From Lentimicrobium sp. L6 (lineage in GTDB: Bacteria > Bacteroidota > Bacteroidia > Bacteroidales > UBA12170), in the NCBI RefSeq assembly GCF_013166655.1, contig NZ_JABKCA010000029.1, forward strand, positions 1 to 54,647: a stretch of DNA of 54,647 bases. The letters are read 5' to 3'. Both the position numbers and the translations under genes were made by a program. This document shows, piece after piece, positions 35,510 to 44,932 of this stretch. The notes beneath the pieces are model-generated. The model was given only the letters and a program-made list of their open reading frames with translations. It did not search any database and was not told the origin of the DNA. Numbering within the stretch: the first letter of the stretch is position 1; every line of letters starts with the position of its first letter.

Positions 35510-36034
35510 CTATTCTAAAATCTCAAAAAGAACATCACCGCCTCTATTTTCTTCAAATTTCAGATATCCAAATTCCTTAGAATAATATAATAACCAGAGT
35601 TTTTCACTAAAAATATAAACATCATGATAAACTTTTCCTCTTATCTCAACAGATACACCTTGTTCAATAATATCATTAAAAGTAAATGAATAACAATTAA
35701 TGGTGACATCTAACTTATTTGTTTTCTTTTTTTGAATTTTTATATAACCCTTACTATTGTATCGCGTAATTGTTTCTAAATGTTCTTTATAGGGAATATC
35801 AGCGAAGCCTTCCGTCTTAACGGATTCAAATTCTCGATAATCTGCTTTAATAAAATTGAAAGAGGTATCTGGTTCGGAAAGGTTATAGTTATACTCTAGC
35901 AATATATTTGTATCTTCAACAGCTAGTCCCAAAAACTCTTTATCGATTTCAGTGAGATAATGATGTCTTTCCTTGGAACAAGATGAGAAAAATACAGCTA
36001 ATGAGATGATGATGATAATTAATAGGCGTTTCAT
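35510..36034 (-). CDS. Small lipoprotein, unknown function
   Basis: The 174-residue protein has a lipoprotein signal MKRLLIIIIISLAVFFSSCSK. The mature part has no recognised family; it includes DSFNFIKADYREFESVKTEG-like text and ends GGDVLFEILE. A promoter element at 36050-36057 lies upstream and supports a start at 36034, not at 36088. It is one of three adjacent lipoprotein genes on minus. Confidence 0.72.
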   Translation of the reverse strand: MKRLLIIIIISLAVFFSSCSKERHHYLTEIDKEFLGLAVEDTNILLEYNYNLSEPDTSFNFIKADYREFESVKTEGFADIPYKEHLETITRYNSKGYIKIQKKKTNKLDVTINCYSFTFNDIIEQGVSVEIRGKVYHDVYIFSEKLWLLYYSKEFGYLKFEENRGGDVLFEILE

Positions 36035-36049
36035 ACGAGAGAGATTTGT

Positions 36050-36057
36050 ATCAAAAA
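36050..36057 (-). promoter_or_regulatory. -7 promoter element for lipoprotein gene
   Basis: TATTTTTG on the minus strand, 15 nt before the ATG at 36034. Confidence 0.45.
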
Positions 36058-36344
36058 TAATAAATATTCTTTGTATCCCTGTATGCATAAGAAAATATTA
36101 AAAATTTAGCAGTCTCGATGAGCTGATTTAAAATCAACTCAAGCATTTAGCTTGTAGTATTCACCAATAATTACAATCGTTTGCTAAAAAATCCAAAAAA
36201 AGCTCAGAAAAAGCTCTTAATAGGATGTCTACATGGCGGAATTTTCTAATTTTGCTTATTTAAAATCGTTCTAAACTCAATTCTGATTATTTTTATACAG
36301 ATTGAAGCAAAGAACTTTGTGTTTGAACACATAAAAAAACCTAA
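36058..36344. other. 287-bp intergenic region upstream of sucA
   Basis: It must contain the sucA promoter. The best match is gaactttg (36309-36316), a TAnnTTTG element with one mismatch, about 28 nt before the ATG. No gene is seen. Confidence 0.4.
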
Positions 36345-39152
36345 ATGGAAAAGCATTCGTACTTAAATAATAACCCTGAATTTATTGAGGAGCTTTATCA
36401 AAACTACCTTGACGACCCTGATTCTGTGGAAGAGGGCTGGAAGAAATTCTTCGAGGGTTTTGAGTTCAGTAGAAAAAATTATGGTGAAGAAGATACCGTT
36501 TCTGCATCTGAATATAAGGTCATCAACCTGATTGAGGATTATAGAAAACGTGGACACCTTTTTACCAAAACCAATCCCGTTCGTACCCGTCGCCAGTATT
36601 CGCCAAGTCTAGATATAGAAAACTATGATTTAACTAAGGCTGATCTGGAAAAGGTATTTCAAGCCGGAAATAAGCTAGGAATGGGTCCTGCAAAGCTGAA
36701 AGATATTATTATAGCTCTGGAGAAAACCTATTGTGGCTCGGTGGCTGTGGAATATGTATATATTAGAGACACCGAACAGGTATCTTGGCTCAAGGAGAAA
36801 ATGGAAGCCCGACAGAACAAACCCGAGTTCGTATCTGAAAGAAAACAGAGGATTCTTTATAAACTAACCCAGGCTGTTGGTTTCGAGAAATTCATTCATA
36901 GAAAATTCCCCGGTCAGAAACGATTCTCATTGGAAGGTGCCGAAGCTTTAATCCCTGCTTTGGAATCGGTTATTGAAATTGGAGCCGACAAAGGCATTAA
37001 AGAATTCATGATTGGAATGGCCCATAGAGGTCGCTTAAATGTGATGGCAAATATTATGAAAAAGCCTTATCACACCATCTTTAGTGAGTTTGCTGGAAAT
37101 GAATATGACGATACTCACCTTTTAGGCGATGTAAAATATCATCTGGGAGCCACCACAGAAAGAGAAACTTCAAAAGGCCATAAGGTTCGTTTAACTTTAT
37201 CTCCTAATCCTTCCCATTTGGAAGCCGTAAATCCTTTAGTCGAGGGAATGACGAGAGCCAGAATTGATGATGTAAACAGCGATATTAGCGAAGACAGCAT
37301 CTCTCCTATTCTGATTCATGGTGATGCCAGTATAGCTGGTCAAGGAGTGGTTTATGAAGTGATACAAATGGCCGAACTAGAAGGTTATAAAACTGGAGGA
37401 ACCATCCATTTGGTGATTAATAATCAGGTGGGATTCACCACCAATTATTTAGATGCCCGTACTTCTACCTATTGTACCGATGTGGGAAAAACCATTCAGT
37501 CACCCATTTTCCATGTGAATGGAGATGATGTGGAAGCAGTAGCTTATACGGTGCAGTTGGCCATGGAATTCCGACAAAGATTTAAGAAAGATGTGTTCAT
37601 CGATTTACTTTGCTATAGAAAATATGGTCATAACGAAGGTGATGAGCCTCGCTTCACACAGCCTATACTATATAAAGCCATTGAAAAACATCCTGATCCT
37701 AGAGTAATTTATGCCAAAAAGCTTTTAGCCGAAAATGCTTTATCTCAAGAAAAGATAGACCAGATGGAAGCTGGCTTTAATGAGCATCTGGAGGAAAGCT
37801 TAGAAAAAGCCAAAGAAATTACCAAAGGACATATCAGTAATTTCCTAGAAGAAGAATGGACTGGTATAAGAAAAGCACAGAATAAAGATTTTGATTACTC
37901 TCCAGATACCTCAGTGAGTAAAGCATATCTGGAGGAGGTTGGACAAAAAATAACCGCAGTTCCAGAAGGAAAAAATCTGTTTAGAAAGATTGTCCGTCTT
38001 CAAAAGACTCGCGAGAACATGTTGTTTAAAGACGACAAGTTGGATTGGGCCATGGGAGAACTTTTGGCCTACGGTACTTTATTAAAAGAAGGCTATCCGG
38101 TAAGGATAAGTGGACAAGATGTACAAAGAGGAACTTTCTCTCATCGTCATGCTGTTTTCACTTTGGAAGACAGTGCCGAAACTTATACCCCATTACAAAA
38201 TATCAGCGAAGATCAAGCTCGTTTTTCTATCTTTAACTCCCTCCTCTCGGAATACGGAGTTTTAGGATTCGAATATGGTTATGCTCTGGCCTCCCCTAAT
38301 GATTTAACCATTTGGGAAGCTCAGTTTGGTGATTTTGGAAATGGTGCTCAAATTATCTTCGACCAGTTTATCAGTAGTGCTGAAGACAAGTGGAAGGTCA
38401 TGAACGACTTGGTGGTTTTACTTCCTCATGGTTATGAGGGCCAAGGTCCAGAACATTCTAGTGCCAGAATTGAAAGGTTTTTAACGCTTTGTGCGGAGAA
38501 TAATATGCAGGTGACCAATCCTACTACTCCCGCAAATATGTTCCATATGCTGCGCCGACAAGTAAAACGAGAATTCCGTAAGCCTTTAATTGTATTTACA
38601 CCCAAAAGCTTATTGAGACATCCATTGGCGACTTCTACTGTTGATGATTTCACTAATGGTGGATTTAAAGAATTGATAGATGACCAAATAGCTGATGCTA
38701 GCAAGGTGACTAAAATTGCATTTTGTAGTGGCAAAATTTATTACGACCTCATTGAAGAAAAAACCAAACTTGGAAATAAGGAACATATTGCCATTATCAG
38801 ATTAGAGCAATTATATCCTTTACCTATTGTTCAGATAAAAGCGCTGCTGAAGAAATACAGCAATGCCAAAGATTATTTATGGGTACAAGAAGAACCATTC
38901 AATATGGGTGCTTGGACTTTTATCAGAAGTGAATTGCATGATCTAGATATTCATATTATTTCACGTCCGGCAACAGGAAGTCCAGCAACAGGAAGTATCA
39001 AATTCCACAATATGCAGCAACGTAAAATCATTGAAAAACTTTTTGATGAATGTGGAGAATGCCCAAGAGTTGGAACCGATTGCAAAATGGCTTGTATAGG
39101 AAATAACTGGAAAGAAGTTCTAGCAGAAATTGAAAGAGTTAATACTAAATAA
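36345..39152 (+). CDS. sucA: 2-oxoglutarate dehydrogenase E1 component
   Basis: The 935-residue thiamine-diphosphate enzyme decarboxylates 2-oxoglutarate in the TCA cycle. Family segments in order: N-terminal SYLNNNPEFIEELYQNYLDD for complex assembly, GMAHRGRLNVMAN, KYHLGATTER, the ThDP/metal motif GDASIAGQGVVYE...NNQVGFTT, CYRKYGHNEGDEPRFTQP, and the transketolase-like C-terminal half with SGQDVQRGTFSHRHAV and HGYEGQGPEHSSARIERFL. It works with sucB (E2) and lipoamide dehydrogenase (E3, not here). E1 and E2 are normally adjacent; here a toxin-antitoxin pair lies between them. Confidence 0.97.
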   Translation: MEKHSYLNNNPEFIEELYQNYLDDPDSVEEGWKKFFEGFEFSRKNYGEEDTVSASEYKVINLIEDYRKRGHLFTKTNPVRTRRQYSPSLDIENYDLTKADLEKVFQAGNKLGMGPAKLKDIIIALEKTYCGSVAVEYVYIRDTEQVSWLKEKMEARQNKPEFVSERKQRILYKLTQAVGFEKFIHRKFPGQKRFSLEGAEALIPALESVIEIGADKGIKEFMIGMAHRGRLNVMANIMKKPYHTIFSEFAGNEYDDTHLLGDVKYHLGATTERETSKGHKVRLTLSPNPSHLEAVNPLVEGMTRARIDDVNSDISEDSISPILIHGDASIAGQGVVYEVIQMAELEGYKTGGTIHLVINNQVGFTTNYLDARTSTYCTDVGKTIQSPIFHVNGDDVEAVAYTVQLAMEFRQRFKKDVFIDLLCYRKYGHNEGDEPRFTQPILYKAIEKHPDPRVIYAKKLLAENALSQEKIDQMEAGFNEHLEESLEKAKEITKGHISNFLEEEWTGIRKAQNKDFDYSPDTSVSKAYLEEVGQKITAVPEGKNLFRKIVRLQKTRENMLFKDDKLDWAMGELLAYGTLLKEGYPVRISGQDVQRGTFSHRHAVFTLEDSAETYTPLQNISEDQARFSIFNSLLSEYGVLGFEYGYALASPNDLTIWEAQFGDFGNGAQIIFDQFISSAEDKWKVMNDLVVLLPHGYEGQGPEHSSARIERFLTLCAENNMQVTNPTTPANMFHMLRRQVKREFRKPLIVFTPKSLLRHPLATSTVDDFTNGGFKELIDDQIADASKVTKIAFCSGKIYYDLIEEKTKLGNKEHIAIIRLEQLYPLPIVQIKALLKKYSNAKDYLWVQEEPFNMGAWTFIRSELHDLDIHIISRPATGSPATGSIKFHNMQQRKIIEKLFDECGECPRVGTDCKMACIGNNWKEVLAEIERVNTK

Positions 39153-39179
39153 TATTTCAACTAACTCATAATAAAAACG

Positions 39180-39211
39180 TTTGCTTTTTGACGTATTTTT
39201 AATTATTTTTG
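39180..39211 (+). promoter_or_regulatory. Full -33/-7 promoter for the antitoxin-toxin pair
   Basis: TTTG at 39180-39183 and TATTTTTG at 39204-39211, 20 nt apart, match the Bacteroidota TTTG / TAnnTTTG consensus. The TTG at 39209, which would extend the antitoxin frame, lies inside the element. Confidence 0.65.
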
Positions 39212-39235
39212 TACGTAATTCAATTTCTAATTATT

Positions 39236-39487
39236 ATGGAAACAAAACTGACATTAAGATTAAACGACAATGTTATTGCAAGAGCAAAAATTTATGCTCG
39301 TGATCACAAGATAAGCCTGTCTAAAATGATAGAATCATATTTAGATAGTTTAACTGCTCAAAAAAAGGAAAAGGATGATAGTTCTATAACTCCATTAGTT
39401 GAAAGCTTAAGTGGTGTAATTGACCTGCCAGCAGATTTTGACCACAAAAAAGAATATGGTGATTATTTAGAAGAAAAATATAAATGA
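39236..39487 (+). CDS. RHH-type antitoxin (DUF6364-like)
   Basis: The 83-residue protein starts METKLTLRLNDNVIARAKIYA, a ribbon-helix-helix DNA-binding arm of the DUF6364 type, followed by ISLSKMIESYLDSLTA, and a disordered acidic C-terminus (VIDLPADFDHKKEYGDYLEE) that should wrap the toxin. It overlaps the toxin by four bases. As in other TA modules the antitoxin should bind the promoter at 39180-39211 and repress it. Confidence 0.85.
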   Translation: METKLTLRLNDNVIARAKIYARDHKISLSKMIESYLDSLTAQKKEKDDSSITPLVESLSGVIDLPADFDHKKEYGDYLEEKYK

Positions 39488-39903
39488 AAAACCTATTTTT
39501 AGATACTAATATCGTCATAGATTTGTTGTCACAAAGACAACCGTTTTATCAGGAAGCGGCAGATCTTTTTTCATTAGCAGATAAAAAAATAATAGAATTA
39601 TCTGTTTCGTCACTGACAATTGCGAATACGAGCTATATCCTTTTGAAACAAATGAATGGTAAAAAAGCAAAATCGATTTTACGAAAACTTCGTTTGATTG
39701 TAAAAGTTTTACCACTTGATGATAAAATAATTGGCTTGGCTCTAAATGATGAAATGTTTACTGATTTTGAAGATGCACTTCAATATTTTACAGCTTTAGA
39801 AAATGGAAAAGATTTTATAATAACAAGAAATTTGAAAGATTTTAAAAACTCGAGAATACCGACAATTACTGCAAATCAGTTTATGGAGGTCATCAACAAT
39901 TAA
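39484..39903 (+). CDS. PIN-domain toxin (VapC-like)
   Basis: The 139-residue PIN-domain RNase has the acidic catalytic residues: D7 in LFLDTNIVIDLL, a central E (ADLFSLADKKIIELSVSS), and D in FTDFEDALQYFTALENG together with DFIITRNLKDF. VapC-type toxins cleave tRNA or rRNA and stop growth when the antitoxin is lost. It is the second gene of a two-gene module between sucA and sucB. Confidence 0.9.
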   Translation: MKNLFLDTNIVIDLLSQRQPFYQEAADLFSLADKKIIELSVSSLTIANTSYILLKQMNGKKAKSILRKLRLIVKVLPLDDKIIGLALNDEMFTDFEDALQYFTALENGKDFIITRNLKDFKNSRIPTITANQFMEVINN

Positions 39904-40050
39904 AAAATAGAATTTGGCCATTTACACAAGCTAAATGACCATTTTACAAATGATAAAAAAAACTTGGGCGCTTCAACAGGCCAGTCTAGCTAAGTAGCCA
40001 GATAGACTCAGTGACCAAATACAGAGTAAAGAATTATAATAATGCATGGA

Positions 40051-40070
40051 CACTTCGACTCTGCTCAGTG
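40051..40070. repeat. cttcgactctgctcag intergenic element
   Basis: This motif resembles a cttcgactNcgctcag sequence often seen in Bacteroidota intergenic DNA. It lies 18 nt before the sucB start. Function unknown. Confidence 0.35.
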
Positions 40071-40088
40071 GCCATAAAAAACAGTCTA

Positions 40089-41363
40089 ATGATTATAGAT
40101 ATTATAGTCCCTACACCGGGAGAATCCATAAGCGAAGTTCAAATAGCCAGTTGGTTAGTTGAAAATGGCGCAGGCGTGGCCAAAAACATGGAAATTTTAG
40201 AGGTTGACTCCGACAAAGCAACATTAAGCATAACTGCTGAAGCTACTGGAAAGATTGAAATTCTGGTGGAAGAAGGCGAAACCGTAGATGTGGGTTCTGT
40301 AATTGCACGAATTGACACCGATGCAAAAGTTGAAATTGCTGAAGCTTCGGCGCCTGCTCCTTTAGAAGCGAAAGAAGAAAAAGCTCCAGAAACAAAAACA
40401 GAGGAGGCTCCAAAAGACGAAAAGAAAGCCAAGCCTGCTAATGATAGCTTTGATTTCAAATTATCTCCATTGGCAAGAAAACTAATAGAGGAGGAAAATA
40501 TTGACGCATCAGAGTTGGAAGCCTTCTATAAATCATTACGTGTTGGAGTAAAGGATATTGAGTTCTTTAAAAATGCTAAAGCTAATGCCCCTGCAGCATC
40601 AACTAAAGCCAGTAAGGATAGCTGGGAAGGTGGACGAGAGCAAAAGGTTCAAAAAATGAGCATGCTTCGAAAGAAATTGGCCCAAAGGTTGGTGAGTGTT
40701 AAAAACGAAACCGCCATGCTCACCACTTTTAATGAGGTGAATATGACGCCTATCTTCGAAATCAGAAAGAAATACAAGGAGCAATTCAAAGAAACCCATG
40801 GTGTGGGTTTAGGCTTTATGTCCTTCTTTACCAAAGCTTGTACCATTGCCATGAAACAATTTCCACAAATCAATTCCATGATTGACGGCGACCAAGTGGT
40901 GAGTTTTGAATATACTGATGTCAGTATAGCGGTAAGTTCGCCAAAAGGCCTTGTGGTACCTGTGGTTCGCAATGCAGAAATGATGAGCTTGGCCGAAATA
41001 GAAGCCGATATCAAGCGATTGGCCATAAAAGCTCGTGACGGCAAACTCAGCCTCGACGAAATGACTGGTGGAACCTTTACCATTACCAACGGAGGAGTCT
41101 TTGGATCTATGCTTTCTACTCCTATTATCAACCCTCCTCAATCTGCCATTTTGGGAATGCATAATATTGTGGAACGCCCCATAGCAGTGAAAGGAAAAGT
41201 CGAAATTCATCCCATTATGTATGTGGCCTTAAGCTACGATCACAGAATAGTTGATGGAAGAGAGAGCGTTGGTTTCTTGGTAAAAGTAAAAGAGTTGCTC
41301 GAGAATCCTGAGAAGATGTTGTTTGATGGCGCTGAGCCTGTGGCTGAGCTGTTGGGGGTTTAA
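40089..41363 (+). CDS. sucB: 2-oxoglutarate dehydrogenase E2 (dihydrolipoyl succinyltransferase)
   Basis: The 424-residue protein has a lipoyl domain with K43 in EVDSDKATLSI, a Glu/Ala/Pro/Lys-rich linker (about 90-130), a peripheral-subunit-binding domain (LSPLARKLIEEENIDASEL, somewhat divergent at its end) and the catalytic domain with DHRIVDGRESVGFL near the C-terminus. It passes succinyl groups to CoA. The start M-I-I-D-I-I-V-P-T-P at 40089 fits the family; the frame continuing to 40011 reads repetitive intergenic DNA. I see no promoter element right before it, so it may depend on transcription from sucA through the TA genes. Confidence 0.96.
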   Translation: MIIDIIVPTPGESISEVQIASWLVENGAGVAKNMEILEVDSDKATLSITAEATGKIEILVEEGETVDVGSVIARIDTDAKVEIAEASAPAPLEAKEEKAPETKTEEAPKDEKKAKPANDSFDFKLSPLARKLIEEENIDASELEAFYKSLRVGVKDIEFFKNAKANAPAASTKASKDSWEGGREQKVQKMSMLRKKLAQRLVSVKNETAMLTTFNEVNMTPIFEIRKKYKEQFKETHGVGLGFMSFFTKACTIAMKQFPQINSMIDGDQVVSFEYTDVSIAVSSPKGLVVPVVRNAEMMSLAEIEADIKRLAIKARDGKLSLDEMTGGTFTITNGGVFGSMLSTPIINPPQSAILGMHNIVERPIAVKGKVEIHPIMYVALSYDHRIVDGRESVGFLVKVKELLENPEKMLFDGAEPVAELLGV

Positions 41364-41381
41364 GTTTTCTAATAAAACCAA

Positions 41382-41418
41382 AAAAAACGGCTTTGCATTA
41401 AATGTGAAGCCGTTTTTT
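41382..41418 (+). terminator. Intrinsic terminator of sucB
   Basis: aaaaaacggctt/aagccgtttttt with a 13-nt loop, followed by more T. Confidence 0.9.
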
Positions 41419-41442
41419 TGTATTTCATTTCTTGCTTTATTC

Positions 41443-41450
41443 TATCTTTG
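41443..41450 (+). promoter_or_regulatory. -7 promoter element for PAP2-type gene
   Basis: TATCTTTG, 20 nt before the TTG start at 41471. Confidence 0.6.
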
Positions 41451-41470
41451 TCTGTTGAAAAAATCTCAAA

Positions 41471-42361
41471 TTGGCTAAGACAAAAAGAATCGATATCTTG
41501 TTTTTTGCATATCTCAGTATAAGCACCTTGTTTCTGCTTATATCTAGTGGTAATGTGCAAAATATAGAATTATTAATAGGCCTTCGAGTCTTACTCGTTC
41601 CTGCTATTTTTGCTCTTATTTACTTCTCTAAAAAAAATCCAAATCCATTTCTTAGACTCCTCAGGAATACGTATCCATTAATTATTAGTGGCTATTTCTA
41701 CTCTGAGACTGTAAATTACAATAAACTTTTCTTCGATAATTTAGACCCCTATTTGGTTAAAACAGAATCCGCTATTTTTGGAATACAACCCAGTATTGAA
41801 TTTTCTGGCTTCTTTTCTAATCTTCTATTTAGTGAATTGATGTATATGGGCTACTTCTCATTTTATTTGTTAATTGTGTTTTTTATCCTCTATGTTTATT
41901 TTAAAAAGAGAGATTATTTTAAGGAGGCTGTTTTCAAACTCACTGCTTCACTTTATATTTTCTATTTTATCTTTTGTTTATTTCCATCAGCAGGGCCTCA
42001 ATTTCACTTTTCTCCTCCTGAGAGTATCCTCCCCAATGGATTTCTTTTTAAAGAAATAATGGATTTTATACAAAAAATGGCCGAAAAGCCCACTGGTGCT
42101 TTTCCCAGTTCTCATGTGGGAATTTCTATCATTATTTTAATACTTTCTAAAAAAAGGTTTCCTCCATTTTTCAAGATGGCTTGGCCTTTTGTCATTATCC
42201 TTATTTTCTCAACGGTCTATATTAAAGCTCATTATGCCATAGATATTATTGGAGGATTGTTGATTGCTCCAATTATCTTATATTTATCCGATTTTTCATA
42301 CCAAATCCCACCTTGGAATCAACAAAAATCAAATACACAAGTCAAATTAGACCATGATTAA
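41471..42361 (+). CDS. PAP2-superfamily membrane enzyme, Aur1-like
   Basis: The 296-residue, six- to eight-helix protein has the PAP2 phosphatase/transferase residues in its C-terminal half: a possible K/R-rich first motif, GAFPSSHVG (second motif, catalytic H) and KAHYAIDIIGGL (third motif). The N-terminal helices (PLIISGYFYSETVNYNKLFF, FFDNLDPYL) and LFPSAGPQF follow the layout of the fungal inositol-phosphoceramide synthase family (Aur1/Ipt1) and of lipid phosphatases. It could transfer a phospho-head group to ceramide or diacylglycerol; substrate not known. It starts at TTG (no earlier ATG) and overlaps the next gene by eight bases. Confidence 0.78.
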   Translation: MAKTKRIDILFFAYLSISTLFLLISSGNVQNIELLIGLRVLLVPAIFALIYFSKKNPNPFLRLLRNTYPLIISGYFYSETVNYNKLFFDNLDPYLVKTESAIFGIQPSIEFSGFFSNLLFSELMYMGYFSFYLLIVFFILYVYFKKRDYFKEAVFKLTASLYIFYFIFCLFPSAGPQFHFSPPESILPNGFLFKEIMDFIQKMAEKPTGAFPSSHVGISIIILILSKKRFPPFFKMAWPFVIILIFSTVYIKAHYAIDIIGGLLIAPIILYLSDFSYQIPPWNQQKSNTQVKLDHD

Positions 42362-43472
42362 AATTAAAGAAGTTGTTTCTAGAAAGGATTTGAAGACTTT
42401 TATTCACCTTCCTTTCCTCATTCATAAAAATCATAAGGAGTGGCTCCCTCCTCTCATTCAAGACGAATGGAAAGTTTTCGATGCCAAGAAAAACCATTCT
42501 TTCGAACAATGTGATACTATTCTCCTTCTCGCAGAAAAAGATGGAAAAACAGTGGGTAGAGTGATGGGAATCATCAATCATTCTTATAATTCTGGGCACA
42601 ACGAAAAAAACGCAAGATTTTGTTTCGCTGAAACCTTTGAGGATGTCGAGGTTTATACCTCATTATTACAATCCTTAGAGAAGTGGGCCAAAGAGAAAGG
42701 AATGGAAAAGATGGTGGGTCCTTTAGGGTTTTCAGATAAGGATCCCCAAGGATATTTGGTGGAGGGATTTGAAGATCCCATGTCGGTAATGGTGACCAAT
42801 TGTAGTTTCCCCTATATGGTAGATTTTACTAAAAAAAATGGCTATACCAAAAAGCTAGATCTCTTCGAATACCGTATGGATATTCCAAGTGTCATTCCTG
42901 AATTTTATGCTAAAGCGGCTGAACGAGTTCAAACGCGCGGTTTCAAGATTTTAGAATTCAATAAATCGAAAAATGTAAGGCCTTATGTAAAACCTGTTTT
43001 CGATCTCATCAACGAAACCTATACGGATATCTATGGTTTTGCACCACTTCAAGAGATAGAAGCTAAGGAGTTTTCGGAGCGCTTTCTCCCTATGCTCAAT
43101 GCCGATTTTATCAAAATCGTAGCTGATGAAGAAGATAAGATTGTCGCATTTGTGGTGGCCATGCCCGATATCAGCCAAGGTTTCAGAAAAGCCAATGGTC
43201 ACCTATTTCCTTTTGGATTTATTCATATTCTTCGTTCTTTTAAAAAAGCACATCAACTGAATCTATTATTAGGTTGCGTAAAAGACAATATCCGTAATTC
43301 TGGAATAGATGCTTTAATGGCGGTAAGCTTATTTGAATCTGCTAAGAAGGCAAAACTGAAGGTTTTAGACAGTCATTTAATTATGGAAGAGAATACGAAA
43401 ATGCGGGCTTTAATGGAGAGACTAGATGCTATCGTGTATAAAAAGTATAGAATTTATGAGAAACCTTTATAA
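42354..43472 (+). CDS. GNAT-fold acyltransferase-like protein
   Basis: The 372-residue protein has the pattern of a family annotated as GNAT/hypothetical in Bacteroidota: FIHLPFLIHKNHKEWLPPL near the N-terminus, TILLLAEKDGKTVGRVMGII as a GNAT strand and turn, and a second, acyl-binding half with FGFIHILRSFKK and ending MRALMERLDAIVYKKYRIYE. Proteins of this layout are related to bacterial ceramide synthases (bCerS); that assignment is inference. Overlap with the PAP2-type gene suggests a shared lipid pathway. Confidence 0.7.
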   Translation: MIKIKEVVSRKDLKTFIHLPFLIHKNHKEWLPPLIQDEWKVFDAKKNHSFEQCDTILLLAEKDGKTVGRVMGIINHSYNSGHNEKNARFCFAETFEDVEVYTSLLQSLEKWAKEKGMEKMVGPLGFSDKDPQGYLVEGFEDPMSVMVTNCSFPYMVDFTKKNGYTKKLDLFEYRMDIPSVIPEFYAKAAERVQTRGFKILEFNKSKNVRPYVKPVFDLINETYTDIYGFAPLQEIEAKEFSERFLPMLNADFIKIVADEEDKIVAFVVAMPDISQGFRKANGHLFPFGFIHILRSFKKAHQLNLLLGCVKDNIRNSGIDALMAVSLFESAKKAKLKVLDSHLIMEENTKMRALMERLDAIVYKKYRIYEKPL

Positions 43473-43515
43473 TATTATTGTAAGAAAAAATAGAGACTCA
43501 TTGTTTTAAATAAAG

Positions 43516-43523
43516 TATATTTG
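43516..43523 (+). promoter_or_regulatory. -7 promoter element for GAF kinase
   Basis: TATATTTG, about 73 nt before the ATG at 43596. Confidence 0.45.
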
Positions 43524-43595
43524 AATTAAATATATATCGGGATACTATTAAAAAACCAAGACTCAACTTAGAATTATAAAGACCATTAAAAGAGC

Positions 43596-44813
43596 ATGAT
43601 AGAGCCTAAAATACCACAAAATGAAATTAAGAGACTAGAGGAGTTAAAGAAATATTCCATCTTGGACACCATGCCTGAGAAAGAATATGATGATATTACA
43701 GCTCTTGCTTCTTATATTTGCAGAACCCCTATTTCCCTTATTAGCTTGATTGATGACGACCGACAATGGTTTAAATCGAGGCATGGATTAGATGCAGAAT
43801 CCACCCCCAGAAATGTTGCCTTTTGTGCTCACGCCATTAATCATAAGGACCAGTTGATGATTGTTCCAGATTCAAGAGATGATAAAAGGTTTCATGACAA
43901 TCCCTTAGTAACTGGTGCTCCAAACGTTGTCTTTTATGCGGGTATTCCATTAGTAAGCTCCGAAGGTTATCCTGTTGGAACCCTATGTGTGATTGATCAC
44001 GAACCCAAAGAACTTGATGAGGCCCAGCAAAAAGCTTTAATCACACTTAGTAATCAAGTGATAGAATTATTTGAAGCTCGTAGAAAAACGATGGAACTCA
44101 ATATTAAACTCTACGAACTTGGTATTCAAAACGAAGCCCTAGACAATTTTGCCAGAATAGCGGCTCACGATATTAAGTCTCCTCTTAATAATATTATCCA
44201 GCTTTCGGCTTTATTTAAAGCCATGTATAAAGATGCGGTAGATCCCAAGGCTATACAAGTTTTGGATGTCATAAGTAATTCATCATCGAAACTTACTGGC
44301 CTTATTGATGGTATATTGGAATATAGCAGAAACACCAAACTACTGTCCACTGATAAATCGGAAGTGAAAGTATATCAAACCATAAATGAACTTATTGACA
44401 ACAGTTTTCATCAATTTAAAAAATACACTCAATTCAAACTAAATATTGATGAAAGTCTAAGCATTTTCAGTAATAAAACAGCCTTTCAACAGATCCTCAT
44501 CAACTTAATTTCCAATGGAATAAAGTATAATGACCATGAGGAGGTTATCATAAGCATTTCAGCCAAAGAAGAAAATGGATTTTTTCATTTTAATGTGATT
44601 GACAATGGAAAAGGTATACGAGAAGATGAGATAGAAAAAGTATTCGATATCTTTCAAACCACTTCAAATACCGACAAGTCTGGCAGTTATGGAACAGGAA
44701 TAGGTTTGGCCACAGTAAAATCTATTGTAGAGGGATTGGGAGGAGAAATATCAGTAAGATCAGTTGTAGGCAAAGGTTCCAACTTTGAATTCAATATAAA
44801 AAAACAGGTATAA
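43596..44813 (+). CDS. GAF-domain sensor histidine kinase
   Basis: The 405-residue soluble protein has an N-terminal GAF domain (about 25-165, with ICRTPISLISLIDDDRQWFKS and AGIPLVSSEGYPVGTLCVID), a HisKA helix with H191 in FARIAAHDIKSPLNN and HATPase with NLISNGIKYN, DNGKGIRED and GTGIGLATVKSIVEG. The GAF domain might bind a small ligand. No regulator is nearby. Confidence 0.93.
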   Translation: MIEPKIPQNEIKRLEELKKYSILDTMPEKEYDDITALASYICRTPISLISLIDDDRQWFKSRHGLDAESTPRNVAFCAHAINHKDQLMIVPDSRDDKRFHDNPLVTGAPNVVFYAGIPLVSSEGYPVGTLCVIDHEPKELDEAQQKALITLSNQVIELFEARRKTMELNIKLYELGIQNEALDNFARIAAHDIKSPLNNIIQLSALFKAMYKDAVDPKAIQVLDVISNSSSKLTGLIDGILEYSRNTKLLSTDKSEVKVYQTINELIDNSFHQFKKYTQFKLNIDESLSIFSNKTAFQQILINLISNGIKYNDHEEVIISISAKEENGFFHFNVIDNGKGIREDEIEKVFDIFQTTSNTDKSGSYGTGIGLATVKSIVEGLGGEISVRSVVGKGSNFEFNIKKQV

Positions 44814-44855
44814 TCTCTAGAAGGTCACTTTTGTAATCGGTATTATTATTAAGCT

Positions 44856-44863
44856 TATCTTTG
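44856..44863 (+). promoter_or_regulatory. -7 promoter element for rhlE-like gene
   Basis: TATCTTTG, about 70 nt before the ATG at 44933. Confidence 0.6.
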
Positions 44864-44932
44864 CAGCAGAATACAAACCCTCCCATAAATATCATTCAAA
44901 TCTTTTTCTGGGAATAACAATAATAATTTTAA

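Noticed and set aside
36363-39160. Minus-strand frames inside sucA
   Set aside because: They are complements of conserved sucA segments with no independent start signals.
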